A stretch of DNA of 64,000 nt, from NCBI GenBank assembly GCA_905221605.1, contig CAJNDS010001258.1, forward strand, positions 233,220 through 297,219. Direction: 5' to 3'. The stretch's first letter is position 1; the number at the start of each line of letters is the position of its first letter. The translations under genes and the position numbers were made by a program. Under the pieces are notes generated by a model. That model saw nothing but the letters and a program-made list of their open reading frames with translations, had not been told where the DNA came from and searched no databases. Source of the stretch: Symbiodinium natans. Lineage: Eukaryota > Sar > Dinophyceae > Suessiales > Symbiodiniaceae. Below, piece after piece: positions 29,601 to 37,160 of the stretch.

Positions 29601-32600
29601 ACCAGGCCTTGAGGCCCTGAAACCCTACACACCAGGCCTTGAGGCCGTGAAACCCTAAACACCAGGCCTTGAGGCCCTGAAACCCTAAACACCAGGCTGT
29701 GGGGCCTTGAAACCCTAAACACCAGGCCTTGAGGCCCTGAAACCCTAAGCACCAGGCTGTGAGGCATTGAAACCGTAAACACCAGGCCTTGAGGCCCTGA
29801 AACCCTAGCTCAACAGGCTGTGAGGCCTTGAAACCCCAAACACCAGGCCTAGGGGCCAAAATGGATCAAATTGCCCAATTCGTGTTGAACAATGGGGGGC
29901 TCAAAGGGGTCAGAGGGGCCAAAAATGGATCAAATTGCAAAATTCGTGCTGAACAATGGGGGGGGCCAAGGGGTCAGAGGGGCCAAAATGGATCAAATTG
30001 CCTAATTCGTGCTGAACAATGGGGGGGGCCAAAGGGGTCAGAGAGGCCAAAATGGATCAAATTGCATAATTCGTGCTGAACAACGGGGGGGTCAAAAGGG
30101 GTCAGAGGGGCCGAAATGGATCAAATTGCCTGGGGGGTCAAAGGGGTCAGAGGGGCCAAAATGGATCAAATTGCCTACTTCGTGCTGGGGTCAAAGGGGT
30201 CAGAGGGGGCAAAATGGATCAAATGCCTAATTCGTGCTGAACAATGGGTGGAATTGCTTAATTCGTGTTTAACATTTAGGGTTATATGGTAGAGAGGTTT
30301 AGGGTTTAGGGTTTAAGGGTTAATCTTAGGGGGTTGTCCCGTCGCCAGCAGAATGATATGCTCAAGCGTCATGGGTATTGCACTCTTGCCGAGCAGCGCC
30401 GTGCGCGCGCCGAGATTCGTCAGCTGAGGCCCTGAGAGCCCAGCCACCCACCTGTGAGGGTTTACCTGTTCTGGTTGCGTTTTTCTGAGTTTTCCTCATT
30501 CTTTCATTGTGCCTGCCAGTTACCATTTGGTGCTGCCAGATGACATCGCTACAACAATCTTAGGGGGTTGGGGTCCCTATACGGGGGTTTCCTTCAGGGT
30601 TTAGAGGTTCAGGGTTTAGGGTTCAGGGGTTCAGGGTTTAGGGGTCTTGTTTTTTTTTTTTTTGGGGGGGGGGGGGTCGGGGATTGGAGTTTAGGTTTTA
30701 GGGTTTCGGGTTTGGGAGACACAGGGTGTAGGATGTAGGGTTCAGCTCAAGCCCTAAACCGTAAACCGTAAACCGTAAAACCCTAAACCCTAAACCCCAA
30801 ACCCTAAACCCTAAACCCTAAACCCTTAAACCCTTAAACCCTAAACCTTGGGTTCGCCGGTGGGGGGCTTAAATGATGGGCAAAGCCCGCCTAAAGCCTC
30901 AATTCGAAGCCTGGCCCCAAAAGCCTAAACCCTAAACCCTAAATCCTAAATCCTAAACCCTGAATGATAATTTTAAACTCTAAAATCGGGTTTATACAGG
31001 CCTCTTCGTGCATTCTCATAAGGGAAACCAATTTTTCGATTTCAAAACCTGAGGGTGGGCGGTTTTGGGCATTGCCCTCGTCACAGGGATCAGCAGCGTC
31101 GTCTGGGCAAAGAGCTTCATTCGCAAGCTCAAGAGTCCCAGACCCCATAAAACACCAACAAAACTAGACACCGATTATCCCGAAAGCAATCAGTTCGACG
31201 TTTGCAAGGGACGCGTATCTGGCGGTGTTGTAAGTGCGGTGGTCGTGGCGCAGTGAAGTAGGTGTGGTGTAGGTGCTGTGGTCTTGGTGCGGTGTAGACG
31301 CCAGAGCGCCGCAGAAGGTTCGTCGGCCACGTTGACAATGCGCAAAAGCGTACAGCGAGAGCGCTTCGACACGCACGATCCCCGCAGAGGGTTCGCGGTC
31401 CACGTTGAGAATGCGCAAAAATGCACAGTGAGAGCGCTTCGACATGCAAGGGACGCATCCCGCTTGCCCCCGCCAAACCTACCCCAGCGTATGACATAAA
31501 GATAGAATTTAACGAAAGCGTATAGAAGCCGTGCATAGGCGGAGTGGTGCGGTGTGCTAGTTAGGGCGGTGTACTTGGCGTGGTGTGGTGTAGTTGGTGC
31601 AGTGTAGTTGGTGCGGCGCGAGCAGGGCAAGCAGTTCTTTCCGAAGAACCTTTCGCGGTGCTCTCGGGAAAAAACACAAAACAAACACAAAAAGCAAGAA
31701 AAGGCACCGCTAGGCTCCCCTCCTCGTCCATCGCACGGGGGCAAGCAAACCCGAACCGCCGTAGAAGCGGTTGGATCGGGCCCCCAAGCACCCCTAAACG
31801 CAGCCCTACTAAACCCGAAACCCTGCACCCCAAACTCTCAGCCCTCAGGGCTCTGGCCTGGAATTTGTGCTTCGTAGTGGGAGCGCGCAGTCCATTCTTC
31901 ATCGCAAGCCATACAAGCTCAACAGGGTGTAGGTTGAGGTTTTGGGTGTAGGGTTTAGGGTTTTTAGTATTCGGGGTTCAGGGTTGAGGGTGTGGGATTT
32001 AGGGTTTTTGGCATAAGGGGCTTAGGGTTTGGGATTTGGGGTTTACTGCTTGGGGAGTTTCGGATGTCTCACCTCAGGAGATGATCCACGAAGGGGACCA
32101 CCGTCGGCTCCCGGGAAGCGTGTGACCTTCAAGGGACTAAAGGGGGGACCCTTCTCAGGGACCTTGGGGGTAATGTGGGGGCTACTTTGTACAGGGACTT
32201 TAGCGGGGTTATCTTGGGGAAAAGATTCCGGGTCTGTTCTAGGGGGTCCCTCCCTGTATCCCTTAGACCTGCACCTTCGCAGAGAGTGCGCTAGCGGCCT
32301 GTGGGGTTTAGGGGTTTAGGGGTTTTGGTGGGGTTTTAGTGTTTAGGGTTGGGGTTTAGGGTTGAGGGGTCTATGCAGCTCCAGATTGCTGACTCCCGTC
32401 TCCTGTAGCTGTGCCTTTCGGGTTTAGGGGTTAGGAAAGGGGTTTGGGGTGTGGGGTTTGGGGTTTAGGGTTGCTGCATCTTCGTGCGTGTAACAGCGGA
32501 AAACTGTATGTCATCCACGGGGATGCGAAGACTCTTCGTTAGCAGCATGTTGTGCCAAGGAACGTACGTGGTCATCACCTAACCCCTAAACCCTAAACCC

Positions 32601-32810
32601 TAAACCCTAAACCCTAAACCCTAAACCCTAAACCCTAAACCCTAAACCCTAAACCCTAAACCCTAAACCCTAAACCCTAAACCCTACACCCTAAACCCGA
32701 CACCCCAAACCCTAAAGTGCCGTTACCTTCGGAGAGCGGTTCGGCCAACTCGGGCTTCCTTGGCTTGCTGACTCTCGCGTCAGCTTGTTCAAAGAACTCC
32801 CCGAAAGAGC
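23342..32810 (+). CDS. Gene R: multi-exon membrane-protein gene, right-arm copy
   Basis: At least 16 coding islands in the same order as in gene L encode hydrophobic N-terminal segments, acidic and Ser-rich middle parts, further membrane segments and polar regions. No known domain recognised. Sense introns commonly start with TTTAGGG or a variant and end with CCCTAAA arrays (for example 24,468-24,561 and 27,216-27,456). Exons are listed individually. Codon phase does not join perfectly across all of them, so some exons are missing or mis-bounded. This copy keeps an arginine codon where gene L has a stop, but its last exons (32,474-32,810) look damaged by an inserted array. Confidence 0.6.
23793..23957 (+). 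CDS. Gene R exon 2, transmembrane segment
   Basis: Acceptor CTGTCAG|GAGGGC. GMIFVVATLICYATHVL is a clear membrane helix with a basic flank (MPASKLKPWCRLIYAPR). A GC donor at CCCCGGAG|GCCTAAGG is possible before the in-frame TAA. Confidence 0.65.
   Translation, partial: EGSGMIFVVATLICYATHVLVAKGWVRMPASKLKPWCRLIYAPRLARHPRRPKA
24196..24355. repeat. (CCCTAAA)n array ending an intron
   Basis: About 20 units directly before the acceptor CCCCCAAG|GTCATG of gene R exon 3. Confidence 0.95.
24356..24467 (+). CDS. Gene R exon 3, flanked on both sides by arrays
   Basis: A 112-nt exon encoding VMGAAGAFEMRRTQGPE and onward. It is bounded by a CCCTAAA array upstream and by donor GATCCGG|GTTTAGG, the first base pairs of a TTTAGGG array, downstream. 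Confidence 0.7.
24468..24561. repeat. (TTTAGGG)n array starting an intron
   Basis: Begins exactly at the donor of gene R exon 3 and runs for about 12 units. Confidence 0.95.
24836..24945 (+). CDS. Gene R exon 4a, hydrophobic
   Basis: After CCCAG|GTGCTC the frame reads VLFYTMEHGCTQAALALAVG and a membrane-like CLLCVIIAPLPA. It then overlaps the next coding frame (exon 4b) with a shift that is the same in both arms. A short unrecognised intron, or an old frameshift shared by both arms, would explain it. Confidence 0.45.
24937..25121 (+). CDS. Gene R exon 4b
   Basis: MLEGLRSTFSLRGFDVTVLR leads into a proline run from a C-rich tract, then SLMLESYLRDNFTAQFK. Donor GGGTCGG|GTTTAGAGG. Confidence 0.6.
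25416..25466 (+). CDS. Gene R exon 5 (17 codons)
   Basis: Acceptor CTCGCAG|GTCATG and GC donor GGGGAG|GCGTGA. VMIRGFRQMLQGVCDGE. Confidence 0.6.
25686..25726 (+). CDS. Gene R exon 6
   Basis: Acceptor CCCTCAG|CCCCCT and donor GGGGCAG|GTGAAG. Encodes PPLGSTDHVYVWG. Confidence 0.5.
25832..25939 (+). CDS. Gene R exon 7 (36 codons)
   Basis: Acceptor CCTAAG|GTGCTC, with a CCCTAAA array just upstream. Donor GGGGG|GTTCAGGGTTTAGGG, again a telomere-like start of the intron. Peptide VLLDGGLRIQGESPSLRR. Confidence 0.65.
26022..26073. repeat. (GGGGT)n run
   Basis: About nine GGGGT units, against about four CACCC-type units in the left arm near 9,001-9,021. Confidence 0.9.
26336..26823. repeat. GAA/AAG trinucleotide expansion, about 488 bp
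   Basis: Nearly pure GAA. The left arm has only about 34 bp at the same place. All poly-Lys, poly-Arg, poly-Glu, poly-Leu, poly-Ser and poly-Phe frames are artefacts. The array lies inside an intron of gene R. Confidence 0.97.
27216..27456. repeat. (CCCTAAA)n array ending an intron
   Basis: About 33 units with a few CCCCAAA variants, just before the 27,473-27,563 exon. Confidence 0.95.
27473..27563 (+). CDS. Gene R exon, acidic segment
   Basis: Acceptor CCCGAG|CTACCG and donor TTCGGG|GTTCCC. YRFEELLEDDHQQRSRFQDF then ARPLSPASG. Confidence 0.65.
27748..27877 (+). CDS. Gene R exon, hydrophobic segment
   Basis: Acceptor CCCAAG|GTCGGC and donor GTCATG|GTTGAG. AVSRQSGATPPCLRVSLQSK then RVAVDIFHVVLPGIWVMV. 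Confidence 0.6.
27958..28619 (+). CDS. Gene R largest exon, Ser-rich C-terminal part
   Basis: After GGTTCAG|GCATGC the frame is open for about 220 codons: MHGSDAYHLLAFRQDTEREN, a basic Ser/Arg-rich stretch, a compact segment (RKFIRPTDWETVRSSVKR, then VMKPVYFKIPLWFRMLDQPS) and a Ser/Pro-rich tail ending at TGA after SDHIGGA. A second frame is open over much of the same stretch because of strong GC bias. Amino-acid conservation with gene L and a balanced composition favour this frame. It could be a terminal exon, or may splice before the stop to the downstream exons. Family unknown. Confidence 0.7.
28721..28808 (+). CDS. Gene R exon (NQWPARN...)
   Basis: Acceptor AAAAAG|GTGAATCAG. The peptide VNQWPARNTATSGQPKEKK then SLWFLGPC. 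Donor side unclear (CATGTGGGGG). Confidence 0.5.
29202..29268 (+). CDS. Gene R exon (LCLTDLVAAPVSVR)
   Basis: Acceptor CCCGAG|GCTGTG after a CCCTAAACC array, and GC donor CCCGG|GCTTAGGGTTTAGG. Confidence 0.6.
29497..29852. repeat. 30-bp tandem repeat, about 12 copies
   Basis: The unit contains ACACCAGGCCTTGAGGCCCT followed by GAAACCCTAA. Each copy combines a short palindromic core (GGCCTTGAGGCC) with a CCCTAAA-like motif. Confidence 0.93.
29856..30240. repeat. About 78-bp tandem repeat, five to six copies
   Basis: Units share GGGGTCAGAGGGGCCAAAAT, GGATCAAATTGC and AATTCGTGCTGAACAATGGG. The last copies are shortened. Confidence 0.9.
30322..30336 (+). repeat. Target-site duplication, left copy
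   Basis: AATCTTAGGGGGTTG, repeated exactly at 30,556-30,570. The left arm has a single copy (AATCTTAGGGGGTTT) at the homologous place. Confidence 0.85.
30337..30555 (+). pseudogene. 219-bp retrocopy of an mRNA 3' end
   Basis: Between 15-bp direct repeats lies sequence with an open frame at its start: RQQNDMLKRHGYCTLAEQ, then RRARAEIRQLRP and TGA (about 30,343-30,435). About 120 bp of 3'UTR-like T-rich sequence follow. This is the structure of a 5'-truncated reverse-transcribed mRNA. There is no poly(A) tail. The parent gene was not recognised. A SINE is an alternative, but no tRNA-like promoter boxes were seen. Confidence 0.6.
30556..30570 (+). repeat. Target-site duplication, right copy
   Basis: Exact repeat of 30,322-30,336. 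Confidence 0.85.
31054..31229 (+). CDS. Gene R exon, membrane segment with canonical donor
   Basis: Acceptor CCTGAG|GGTGGG and donor GGTGTT|GTAAGT. WAVLGIALVTGISSVVW is hydrophobic; then KLKSPRPHKTPTKLDTDYPE and NQFDVCKGRVSGGV. Confidence 0.7.
31314..31449. repeat. About 68-bp tandem duplication
   Basis: AGAGCGCTTCGACA and GCGCAAAA recur in two adjacent copies. The left arm has one copy at most (about 5,260-5,300). Confidence 0.75.
31849..31926 (+). CDS. Gene R exon (LEFVLRSGS)
   Basis: Exactly 26 codons: acceptor CCCTCAG|GGCTCT, donor AACAGG|GTGTAGG. GSGLEFVLRSGSAQSILHRK. Its end phase (0) agrees with the next exon. Confidence 0.6.
32078..32119 (+). CDS. Gene R exon (EMIHEGDHRRLPGS)
   Basis: Fourteen codons: acceptor ACCTCAG|GAGATG, donor GGAAGC|GTGTGACC. 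Phase agrees on both sides. Confidence 0.6.
32379..32404 (+). CDS. Gene R micro-exon (LQIADSRL)
   Basis: Acceptor CTATGCAG|CTCCAG, donor CTCCT|GTAGCT. Starts in phase 0, as the previous exon predicts. Confidence 0.5.
32474..32810 (+). pseudogene. Gene R 3' coding stretch interrupted by a CCCTAAA array
   Basis: MRRLFVSSMLCQG reads normally to about 32,578, then an array (32,579-32,716) intervenes. Coding resumes as TFGERFGQLGLPWLAD. The upstream acceptor kept in the left arm (CTGCAG) is CATCCAC here. The array may act as an intron or may disable the gene. Confidence 0.45.
32579..32716. repeat. (CCCTAAA)n array inserted in coding sequence, right arm only
   Basis: About 18 units. At the homologous point the left arm has about 27 bp of open coding sequence (around 4,262-4,290, minus strand) and no array. 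Confidence 0.9.
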
Positions 32811-33061
32811 CGCCCCCAACCGCCCAACCCTGAACCCTAAACGCCCCCAAAAGAACCCTAAACGCCCCCAAAAGAACCCGCCCGAAAGAATCCCCATAAC
32901 AACTCCCCCTCTCGGCGCCGAAGCGATCTGAACCTGGCACTTCGACACCATTGCAAGCCTTTGGGAACCTCTTTGGGGTACATCCCCAGGGGCTCCAAGT
33001 TGGATTTTAACGTTGGAACCACGGTCCTACCCTTGCGTATCGGGATCTGAGGTATTCTGTA

Positions 33062-33064
33062 TAG

Positions 33065-33098
<34 letters not shown>

Positions 33099-33150
33099 TA
33101 TATGTGTATATATGTCTTATTATGTATAGTATATATATATATATATAGAT
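33062..33150. repeat. TA microsatellite
   Basis: TATATA runs with GTATATAT interruptions at the left edge of the AT-rich insertion. Confidence 0.95.
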
Positions 33151-33342
33151 ATGGGACCCCCCCGCCCCCCCCGCCCCTCCCCCCCATCAGGATATGGTAC
33201 CCGCTCCCCCCCACCCCGAGTGACCTACCCTTTTTCGCCTTGTCTCAACTCACCCAGCTGCACTGCAAGCAAACTCGGTGTGCAATCTAGCGTATTTCCT
33301 GGGGTGTAGACTAAAATGCAATTAAAATCAGCATACACAGGA

Positions 33343-33511
33343 CAGTAGAAAAACAAAAAACACCAAAACCAAAAAACCAAAACACCAAAAAAACCCAAAA
33401 AACAAAAAAACAAAAACCAAAGAAACCCAACTTTCCGGAACTCTTGGTGTTTTGTTTTTTTTTGGTTTTGGTGTTTTTGGTTTTTCTTGGTTTTGGTATT
33501 TTGGTTTTTTG
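33343..33511. repeat. A/C-rich versus G/T-rich foldback
   Basis: CAAAAACCAAA-type sequence up to about 33,431 is followed, after TTTCCGGAACTC, by its imperfect complement (TTGGTGTTTTG...TTTTTTGGTT). It could fold into one long imperfect hairpin. Confidence 0.75.
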
Positions 33512-33549
33512 GTTCGCCTTTACGAGGCAAGAACTACGCATTTTTAAGT

Positions 33550-34130
33550 GTGCTTATGCAAATTGTGCTTTTCAGAAATAGTATACAAGTGGTCTTTTTC
33601 GTGCTTCAGAATCATTTGTTTCGTTATTATGTAAGTAGAACCGCCTCGCTTCGTTTTCAACTAGTGTTTAGTACATCTTTAGGGTGTGCTCAAGCGCAGT
33701 AGACCTTATTCAGCCATTACTTGGTGCTCTGGTAGCTAAATTCGCATAGATAATATTTGCCTAGTAAAAGCAATAATCATTTTGAAGAAGCATTTGCAAT
33801 ACTTGTCTTGGGGAAAAGCATTTATTGCTTAGAATTCCTTGCTTCAAAAGTGACTCCTACTCGTCCAGGGATACTCCAAAACCCTACAATCCAAACTTCA
33901 CCAGAGATTCTCCTGAAAAGCTTGCGTTTTTGGATGTTTGTTTGTATTTGTGAATTTGGTTGTGTATGGCCTTCACTAAGTACAAACCTAGGATTCTTGT
34001 GCATGTTTAAGCTTGCTGATGCAAATTGTGCTTTTCAGACATGGTATAGAAGTGGTCTGTATTGAATACTTCAGAAAAATTTGTTTCATCGTTATGTAAA
34101 TAAACCCGCTTCCATTTGCATTAGTATGTA
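33550..34130. repeat. Diverged duplicate segments
   Basis: CAAATTGTGCTTTTCAGA with TATA/GTATA and AGTGGTCT following occurs near 33,556 and again near 34,020. Each is followed by TTTGTTTC and GTTAT, so two diverged copies of about 465 bp are likely. Confidence 0.6.
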
Positions 34131-34940
34131 TTTCGTATTTTGATTGAGTACGGTCCTTTAACTAGTATTCACTTGAGTCAAATTGTGCTATTTGCTGAAT
34201 ATTTACTCTAGTAGTCAACTTCACATAGAATCATGATTTCAAAATAAAGAATGTGTCATGAATATGGAAACATAAGGTGTTTCAGTGGACTTTTCAGATA
34301 GTATCTGATTAATGCTTTGCCGAATACAATACAATTGCAGAAATACATTAGTTGCTCAATAAGGCATTATTTGCCCTTTAAACGCACACTTGGCCATATT
34401 TTGGTCGAGTATTGGTGTTTATTTCGTATTTTGGTTGAGTATGGTCCTTAAACTAGAATTCACTTGAGTAAAATTGGGCTATTTGCCTAAGAATTTCTCT
34501 AGCATAAAATGATGATTTCAAAATAAAAAATATTTCATGCTTATGTAAACATAAGGGATTTCAGTGGACTTTTCAGATAGTATCTGATTACTACTTTGCC
34601 TAATACAAACACACTTGCAAAAAACACATTAGTTGCTCAACAAGGCATTATTTGTAAAACGCACACTTGGCCATATTTTGGGTATGGTGTTTATTTCGTA
34701 TTTTGGTTGAGTATGCTCCTTTACATAGTATTCACTTGAGTCGGCTATTTGCTTAATAAGTACTGTAGTAGTTAAATTCGCATAGAACGATTATTTCAAA
34801 AAATGTTTCATGAACATGTAAACATAAGGTATTTCAGTGGACTTTTCAGATAGTATTTGATGAATACTTTGCCTCGTACAAACACAATTGTATAAATACA
34901 TTAGTTGCTCAAAAAAAACATTATTTGTCACAATTTGCAT
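34131..34940. repeat. Tandem repeat of about 272-291 bp, three copies
   Basis: TTTCGTATTTTG starts at 34,131, 34,422 and 34,694. Each copy includes TTCAGTGGACTTTTCAGATA and ACATTAGTTGCTC. Satellite-like, with no coding frame. Confidence 0.88.
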
Positions 34941-35470
34941 AGAATGCTGGCTTATTGGGGTCTGTGAGGTGGGTGTCCCAATAACTGTCCTTCATTACCC
35001 AGTGATTAACTACGCGATTTTGGGCCTTCGTTGTTCTTTTTTGTTAACAAGGCCTAGAAAGGGTAGGTCGCTGGGGCGGGGGAAGACCATTGACTAAAGG
35101 AGTTCAATGAAAAAGTTAGTACAGAGAAGTACGTATTCTCAACTTAGGTAACATAATTTCACGGGCTGAATATAGTTATTTAAGGGTCAAACAAATTCAT
35201 GTAAATTAGTAGACCGCGAACTCAAAGACATCAATGAAATAAATCAATTCAATCACGATGCGGTAAGCGAATTTTGTTGAAGTTGACTTAGTTAAGGGAT
35301 TCCAATCGCTTAATTTCTTTACTGAAGGGTCAAGTAATGTAGACCCTTAACTAAATCAATTCAATGAAGCTTAATATCTAAATCACGGTCCTTAGACATA
35401 GTTGAATATGATTGATTCGCTTGCTTCCTGTTCAAACTATGCTCTCTCTAAACAGCCAGGTCTCTTCCAA

Positions 35471-36045
35471 AGCTTGGGTTTTTAGGGACAGTACAGCACT
35501 TTGAAGGCCTGAGGTGCTCAAAGTTCTGTACTGTCCCTAAAAAACCAATCCCGCAAGCAGAAAGTGCCGTACTGTCCCTAAAAAACTTAAAAAGCCAACT
35601 CTGGAGACCTATGCAGACAGGCCCTCACGAAAAGATTGGTTTTTCCGGGACAGTACAGCACTTTCAGCACCTCAGGCCTTTAAAGTGCTGTACTGTCCCT
35701 AAAAAACCAATCTTTGGAAGAGGGCCTGTCTGTAAGTGCCATCAGAATTGGTTTTTTAAGTTTTTTAGGGACAGTACGGCATTTTCGGCTTCTGGGATTG
35801 GTGTTTTAAGGACAGTATAGCACTTTCAGAGGCCTTCAAAGTGCTGTACTGTTCCTAACAAACCAATCTTTGGAAGAGGGCCTGTCTGTATAGGCCACCA
35901 GAATTGGTTTTTTAGGTTTTTTAGGGAGAGTACGGCATTTTCGGCTTCTGGGATTGGTTTTTTAGGGACAGTACAGCACTTTGAAGGCCTGAGGCGCTGA
36001 AAGTGCTGTTCTGCCCCTGTCTGTATAGGCCACCAGAACAGCACT
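35471..36045. repeat. Cluster of nested palindromic hairpins
   Basis: Four main hairpins: 35,472-35,558; 35,615-35,732; 35,791-35,868; 35,952-36,017. They share TTTTTAGGGACAGTACAGCA and its complement. The 35,615-35,732 element has extended inverted ends AGACAGGCCCTC/GAGGGCCTGTCT. A spacer unit with AGTACGGCATTTTCGGCTTC occurs at about 35,745 and 35,902 (period about 156) and inverted at 35,541-35,600. Confidence 0.9.
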
Positions 36046-36169
36046 TTCACTCAAACGAACATCATGGCATCTGGCAGTGAAGCCTAGCCCGAAACCTTAA
36101 ACCCTCCAAGAGGCAACTTATCTGAGGTCGGGAACAAAAAGAGACCTAGGTACTGGGGGGGGGGGTACC

Positions 36170-36225
36170 ATATATATATATGTATGTTTATATATATATA
36201 TACATATATCTATACATATATATAC

Positions 36226-36258
<33 letters not shown>
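36170..36258. repeat. TA microsatellite
   Basis: TATATATACATA runs at the right edge of the AT-rich insertion. Confidence 0.95.
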
Positions 36259-36370
36259 AGTAAGGGTTGTATAACAAGGGGGGCCCATAGCTTGGACGCC
36301 AACTTGATTCCCTTGACGACTCTCCGCCCTAACAGACAAAGCAATTCTTGCTTGTAAGGGCAACCGGAGT

Positions 36371-36480
36371 TAAACCCTAAACCCTAAACCCTAAACCCCA
36401 AACCCCAAACCCTAAACCCTAAACCCTAAACCCTAAACCCTAAACCCTAAACCCCTAAACCCTAAAACCCTAAGCCCTAA
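36371..36480. repeat. (CCCTAAA)n array
   Basis: About 15 units with CCCCAAA variants. Confidence 0.95.
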
Positions 36481-36630
36481 ACCTGGGGTTCTGAAGCAAG
36501 AAAGTAGTTGACATTCGTGTTCGGCATTTGCGGTGTCCAAGACACTGCCTGGGCCTCCTCAATCCGGAGGCTCTGCGCTGCCCGATGGAGCCGGGAGAAG
36601 CCGCAAAAAAAGAACGCTGGCCGTCTTTCA

Positions 36631-36772
36631 ACCCTAAACCCTAAACCCTAAACCCTAAACCCTGAACCCTGAACCCTGAACCCTGAACCCTAAACCCTAA
36701 ACCGTGAACACTGAACCCTAAACCCTAAACCCTGAACCCTGAACCCTGAACCCTGAACCCTAAACCCTAGAA
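36631..36772. repeat. (CCCTAAA)n / (CCCTGAA)n array at the arm end
   Basis: Alternating blocks of CCCTAAA and CCCTGAA. It corresponds to the 3,295-3,462 array at the outer end of the left arm. Confidence 0.93.
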
Positions 36773-37160
36773 AAAAGTCAGATTTCCACACTTAGCACAA
36801 TATTCAGCTGATTTGAGCACGATCAATCAAACAATTGTTAGAGGAACGTTTATAATTTTCAGATTTTGATGATCAGTCCGTTTTTAAAACAAGACATTCA
36901 AAATTGAGTGATGCAGTGGTGCCACTTGTGAATTATACACAATCAATATCATTTGTCTCCACTCTGAATAACAAATTATAATAGTTGTCAAGAAACGTGA
37001 TATTCATCATGTGTATATATATATACACATATACATATACACACATATTACTTGTATCATGTTCCAATGTTGATGCAGTATAGAATATTTAAATTATATG
37101 CAAGTGGTAAAATGATTGATATTGCTTTCTGCTCCTACTATAGAGTGATAGCTGCAATCC

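Larger units (their letters stand above)
29285..30318. mobile_element. Right-arm-specific insertion inside a telomere-like array
   Basis: The left arm runs directly from GGGCTTAGGG into TTTAAGGGCTAATC. The right arm has about 1 kb between these points, including about 200 bp of unique sequence and two tandem arrays (listed). No terminal repeats or coding capacity seen, so the label mobile element is tentative. Confidence 0.4.
33060..36258. mobile_element. AT-rich insertion in the right arm, nature unknown
   Basis: Homology with the left arm (around 3,940-3,960) stops at a TA microsatellite (33,062-33,150) and resumes after another (36,170-36,258). The 3.2 kb between has no telomere-like arrays, low GC, a ~290-bp tandem repeat and a hairpin cluster. 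No transposase or reverse transcriptase frame was found. It may be a transposon, a satellite block, or old sequence lost from the left arm. Confidence 0.55.
23030..36775 (+). repeat. Right arm of large inverted duplication
   Basis: This is the inverted counterpart of 3,295-12,215, separated from it by a 10.8-kb spacer. It is longer because it contains sequence absent from the left arm: a GAA array (26,336-26,823), about 1 kb of tandem repeats (29,285-30,318), a 219-bp retrocopy (30,337-30,555), a CCCTAAA array (32,579-32,716) and an AT-rich insertion (33,060-36,258). Homology resumes on the far side of the AT-rich insertion, at 36,260-36,330 and 36,500-36,640. Confidence 0.9.

Noticed and set aside
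29497-30240. CRISPR-like array
   Set aside because: Repeats are directly tandem with no variable spacers, and the context is eukaryotic with no associated genes.
33225-33541. Lys/Asn/Thr-rich and Phe/Leu-rich frames
   Set aside because: They arise from CAAAAACC/GGTTTTTG low-complexity sequence.
35611-36050. Small open frames across the hairpin cluster
   Set aside because: They reflect the palindromic repeats; the same peptides appear on both strands.
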